Shown here piece after piece: positions 61,795 to 64,000 of a stretch of 64,000 nt of DNA (position 1 is its first letter; every line of letters begins with the position of its first letter). This DNA is from Escarpia spicata. Taxonomy: Eukaryota > Annelida > Polychaeta > Sabellida > Siboglinidae. The notes below the pieces were generated by a model, which did no database searches, was not told the origin of the DNA, and was given only the letters and a program-made list of their open reading frames with translations. The stretch spans positions 10,828,229-10,892,228 of the forward strand of contig OZ023212.1 of NCBI GenBank assembly GCA_963995525.1, in the 5' to 3' direction. Made by a program: the position numbers and the translations under genes.

Positions 61795-64000
61795 TCTAAC
61801 TATAATTGAGCTAGTGGTACGTATGTGTGTGGGTATATTAACTATAATTGAGCTAGTGGTATGTATGTGTGTGGGTATATTAACTATAATTGAGCTAGTG
61901 GTATGTATGTGTGTGGGTATATTAACTATAATTGAGCTAGTGGTACGTATGTGTGTGGGTATATTAACTATAATTGAGCTAGTGGTACGTATGTGTGTGG
62001 GTATATTAACTATAATTGAGCTAGTGGTATGTATGTGTGTGGGTATATTAACTATAATTGAGCTAGTGGTATGTATGTGTGTGGGTATATTAACTATAAT
62101 TGAGCTAGTGGTATGTATGTGTGTGGGTATATTAACTATAATTGAGCTAGTGGTATGTATGTGTGTGGGTATATTAACTATAATTGAGCTAGTGGTATGT
62201 ATGTGTGTGGGTATATTAACTATAATTGAGCTAGTGGTATGTATGTGTGTGGGTATATTAACTATAATTGAGCTAGTGGTATGTATGTGTGTGGGTATAT
62301 TAACTATAATTGAGCTAGTGGTATGTATGTGTGTGGGTATATTAACTATAATTGAGCTAGTGGTACGTATGTGTGTGGGTATATTAACTATAATTGAGCT
62401 AGTGGTACGTATGTGCGTGGGTATATTAACTATAATTGAGCTAGTGGTATGTATGTGCATGGGTATATTAACTATAATTGAGCTAGTGGTACGTATGTGT
62501 GTGGGTATATTAACTATAATTGAGCTAGTGGTATGTATGTGCATGGGTATATTAACTATAATTGAGCTAGTGGTATGTATGTGTGTGGGTATATTAACTA
62601 TAATTGAGCTAGTGGTACGTATGTGTGTGGGTATATTAACTATAATTGAGCTAGTGGTATGTATGTGTGTGGGTATATTAACTATAATTGAGCTAGTGGT
62701 ATGTATGTGTGTGGGTATATTAACTATAATTGAGCTAGTGGTATGTATTTGTGTGGGTATATTAACTATAATTGAGCTAGTGGTATGTATGTGTGTGGGT
62801 ATATTAACTATAATTGAGCTAGTGGTATGTATGTGTGTGGGTATATTAACTATAATTGAGCTAGTGGTATGTATGTGTGTGGGTATATTAACTATAATTG
62901 AGCTAGTGGTATGTATGTGTGTGGGTATATTAACTATAATTGAGCTAGTGGTACGTATGTGTGTGGGTATATTAACTATAATTGAGCTAGTGGTACGTAT
63001 GTGTGTGGGTATATTAACTATAATTGAGCTAGTGGTACGTATGTGTGTGGGTATATTAACTATAATTGAGCTAGTGGTATGTATGTGTGTGGGTATATTA
63101 ACTATAATTGAGCTAGTGGTATGTATGTGCGTGGGTATATTAACTATAATTGAGCTAGTGGTATGTATGTGCGTGGGTATATTAACTATAATTGAGCTAG
63201 TGGTATGTATGTGCGTGGGTATATTAACTATAATTGAGCTAGTGGTATGTATGTGCGTGGGTATATTAACTATAATTGAGCTAGTGGTATGTATGTGCGT
63301 GGGTATATTAACTTTAATTGAGCTAGTGGTATGTATGTGCGTGGGTATATTAACTATAATTGAGCTAGTGGTATGTATGTGGGTGGGTATATTAACTATA
63401 ATTGAGCTAGTGGTATGTATGTGCGTGGGTATATTAACTATAATTGAGCTAGTGGTATGTATGTGCGTGGGTATATTAACTATAATTGAGCTAGTGGTAT
63501 GTATGTGCGTGGGTATATTAACTATAATTGAGCTAGTGGTATGTATGTGTGTGGGTATATTAACTATAATTGAGCTAGTGGTATGTATGTGCGTGGGTAT
63601 ATTAACTATAATTGAGCTAGTGGTATGTATGTGCGTGGGTATATTAACTATAATTGGGCTAGTGGTATGTATGTGCGTGGGTATATTAACTATAATTGAG
63701 CTAGTGGTATGTATGTGCGTGGGTATATTAACTATAACTGAGCTAGTGGTATGTATGTGTGTGGGTATATTAACTATAATTGAGCTAGTGGTACGTATGT
63801 GTGTGGGTATATTAACTATAATTGAGCTAGTGGTATGTATGTGTGTGGGTTTATTAACTATAATTGAGCTAGTGGTATGTATGTGTGTGGGTATATTAAC
63901 TATAATTGAGCTAGTGGTACGTATGTGTGTGGGTATATTAACTATAATTGAGCTAGTGGTATGTATGTGTGTGGGTATATTAACTATAATTGAGCTAGTG
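61795..64000. repeat. 42-bp minisatellite in a twitchin intron, running off the window
   Basis: More than 52 units of TATAATTGAGCTAGTGGTAT plus GTATGTGTGTGGGTATATTA and AC. The main variants are TATGTATGTGTG, TACGTATGTGTG, GTGCGTGG and GTGCATGG. GTGCG units cluster at 63120-63740, which indicates local homogenisation. The array starts about 250 bp upstream of exon a and is not finished at 64000. Confidence 0.97.

Noticed and set aside
61711..62544. 277-residue - strand frame of HTTSSIIVNIPT repeats
   Set aside because: Translation of the 42-bp minisatellite.

Overview
The window is animal (invertebrate) genomic DNA: split genes with GT-AG introns, abundant LINEs and Ty3/gypsy elements, MITEs, a tRNA-type SINE and very long minisatellites. 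Two host genes can be assembled by eye from phase-compatible exons. One is a FAM199X homologue on the + strand (about 19.79-27.33 kb). The other is the 3' part of a twitchin-type giant muscle kinase on the - strand (61.55 to 40.68 kb). A twitchin-type kinase with this C-terminal Ig arrangement suggests a protostome. A mollusc or another lophotrochozoan is my best guess, but the species is not identified.

Layout. 0-10.1 kb is a transposon graveyard. It begins with a LINE 3' end and an inverted RTE-like LINE piece. An RTE-like reverse transcriptase end (2.4-2.6 kb) and what looks like its continuation (9.85-10.09 kb) then flank a CR1-like LINE. That LINE is itself split by a Ty3/gypsy element with 155-bp LTRs (2753-8192), whose integrase is split by a 0.7-kb MITE (6044-6750). 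10.2-13.9 kb holds a second, older gypsy element on the - strand. 14.3-18.8 kb holds a Harbinger-like remnant, a LINE fragment and a nearly complete but deleted RTE-type LINE (- strand). 19.8-27.3 kb is FAM199X; its introns contain a decayed LINE, a 27-bp telomere-like array and a TTAA-flanked MITE. 28.9 kb holds a SINE. 29.8-33.3 kb holds a second, longer CR1-like LINE whose ORF1 encodes an SGNH esterase. 36-39 kb holds a 26-bp minisatellite around an LTR-element fragment with a tRNA-Leu primer site, plus a pogo-like MITE.

The rest (40.7-64 kb) is twitchin. Fourteen exons, all agreeing in splice phase, encode the pre-kinase linker, a complete kinase domain with every catalytic residue, the regulatory tail, an Ig domain, a short basic linker, a second Ig domain and a Ser-rich linker. 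The twitchin introns are swollen by tandem arrays: 75 bp (about 91 copies, 6.8 kb), 35 bp (about 64), 54 bp (9), 36 bp (3-4), (TG)n, 48/45 bp (about 36) and 42 bp (over 50, running off the window). Long open frames inside these arrays are by-products of unit lengths divisible by three.

The most interesting items are: the 54-bp array, which copies the splice acceptor and first bases of a twitchin exon; the GC donor in the same intron; the higher-order structure of the 75-bp array; the four-deep transposon nest; and the 27-bp telomere-like array that abuts a FAM199X splice acceptor. No clear evidence of a wholly new biological system was found.
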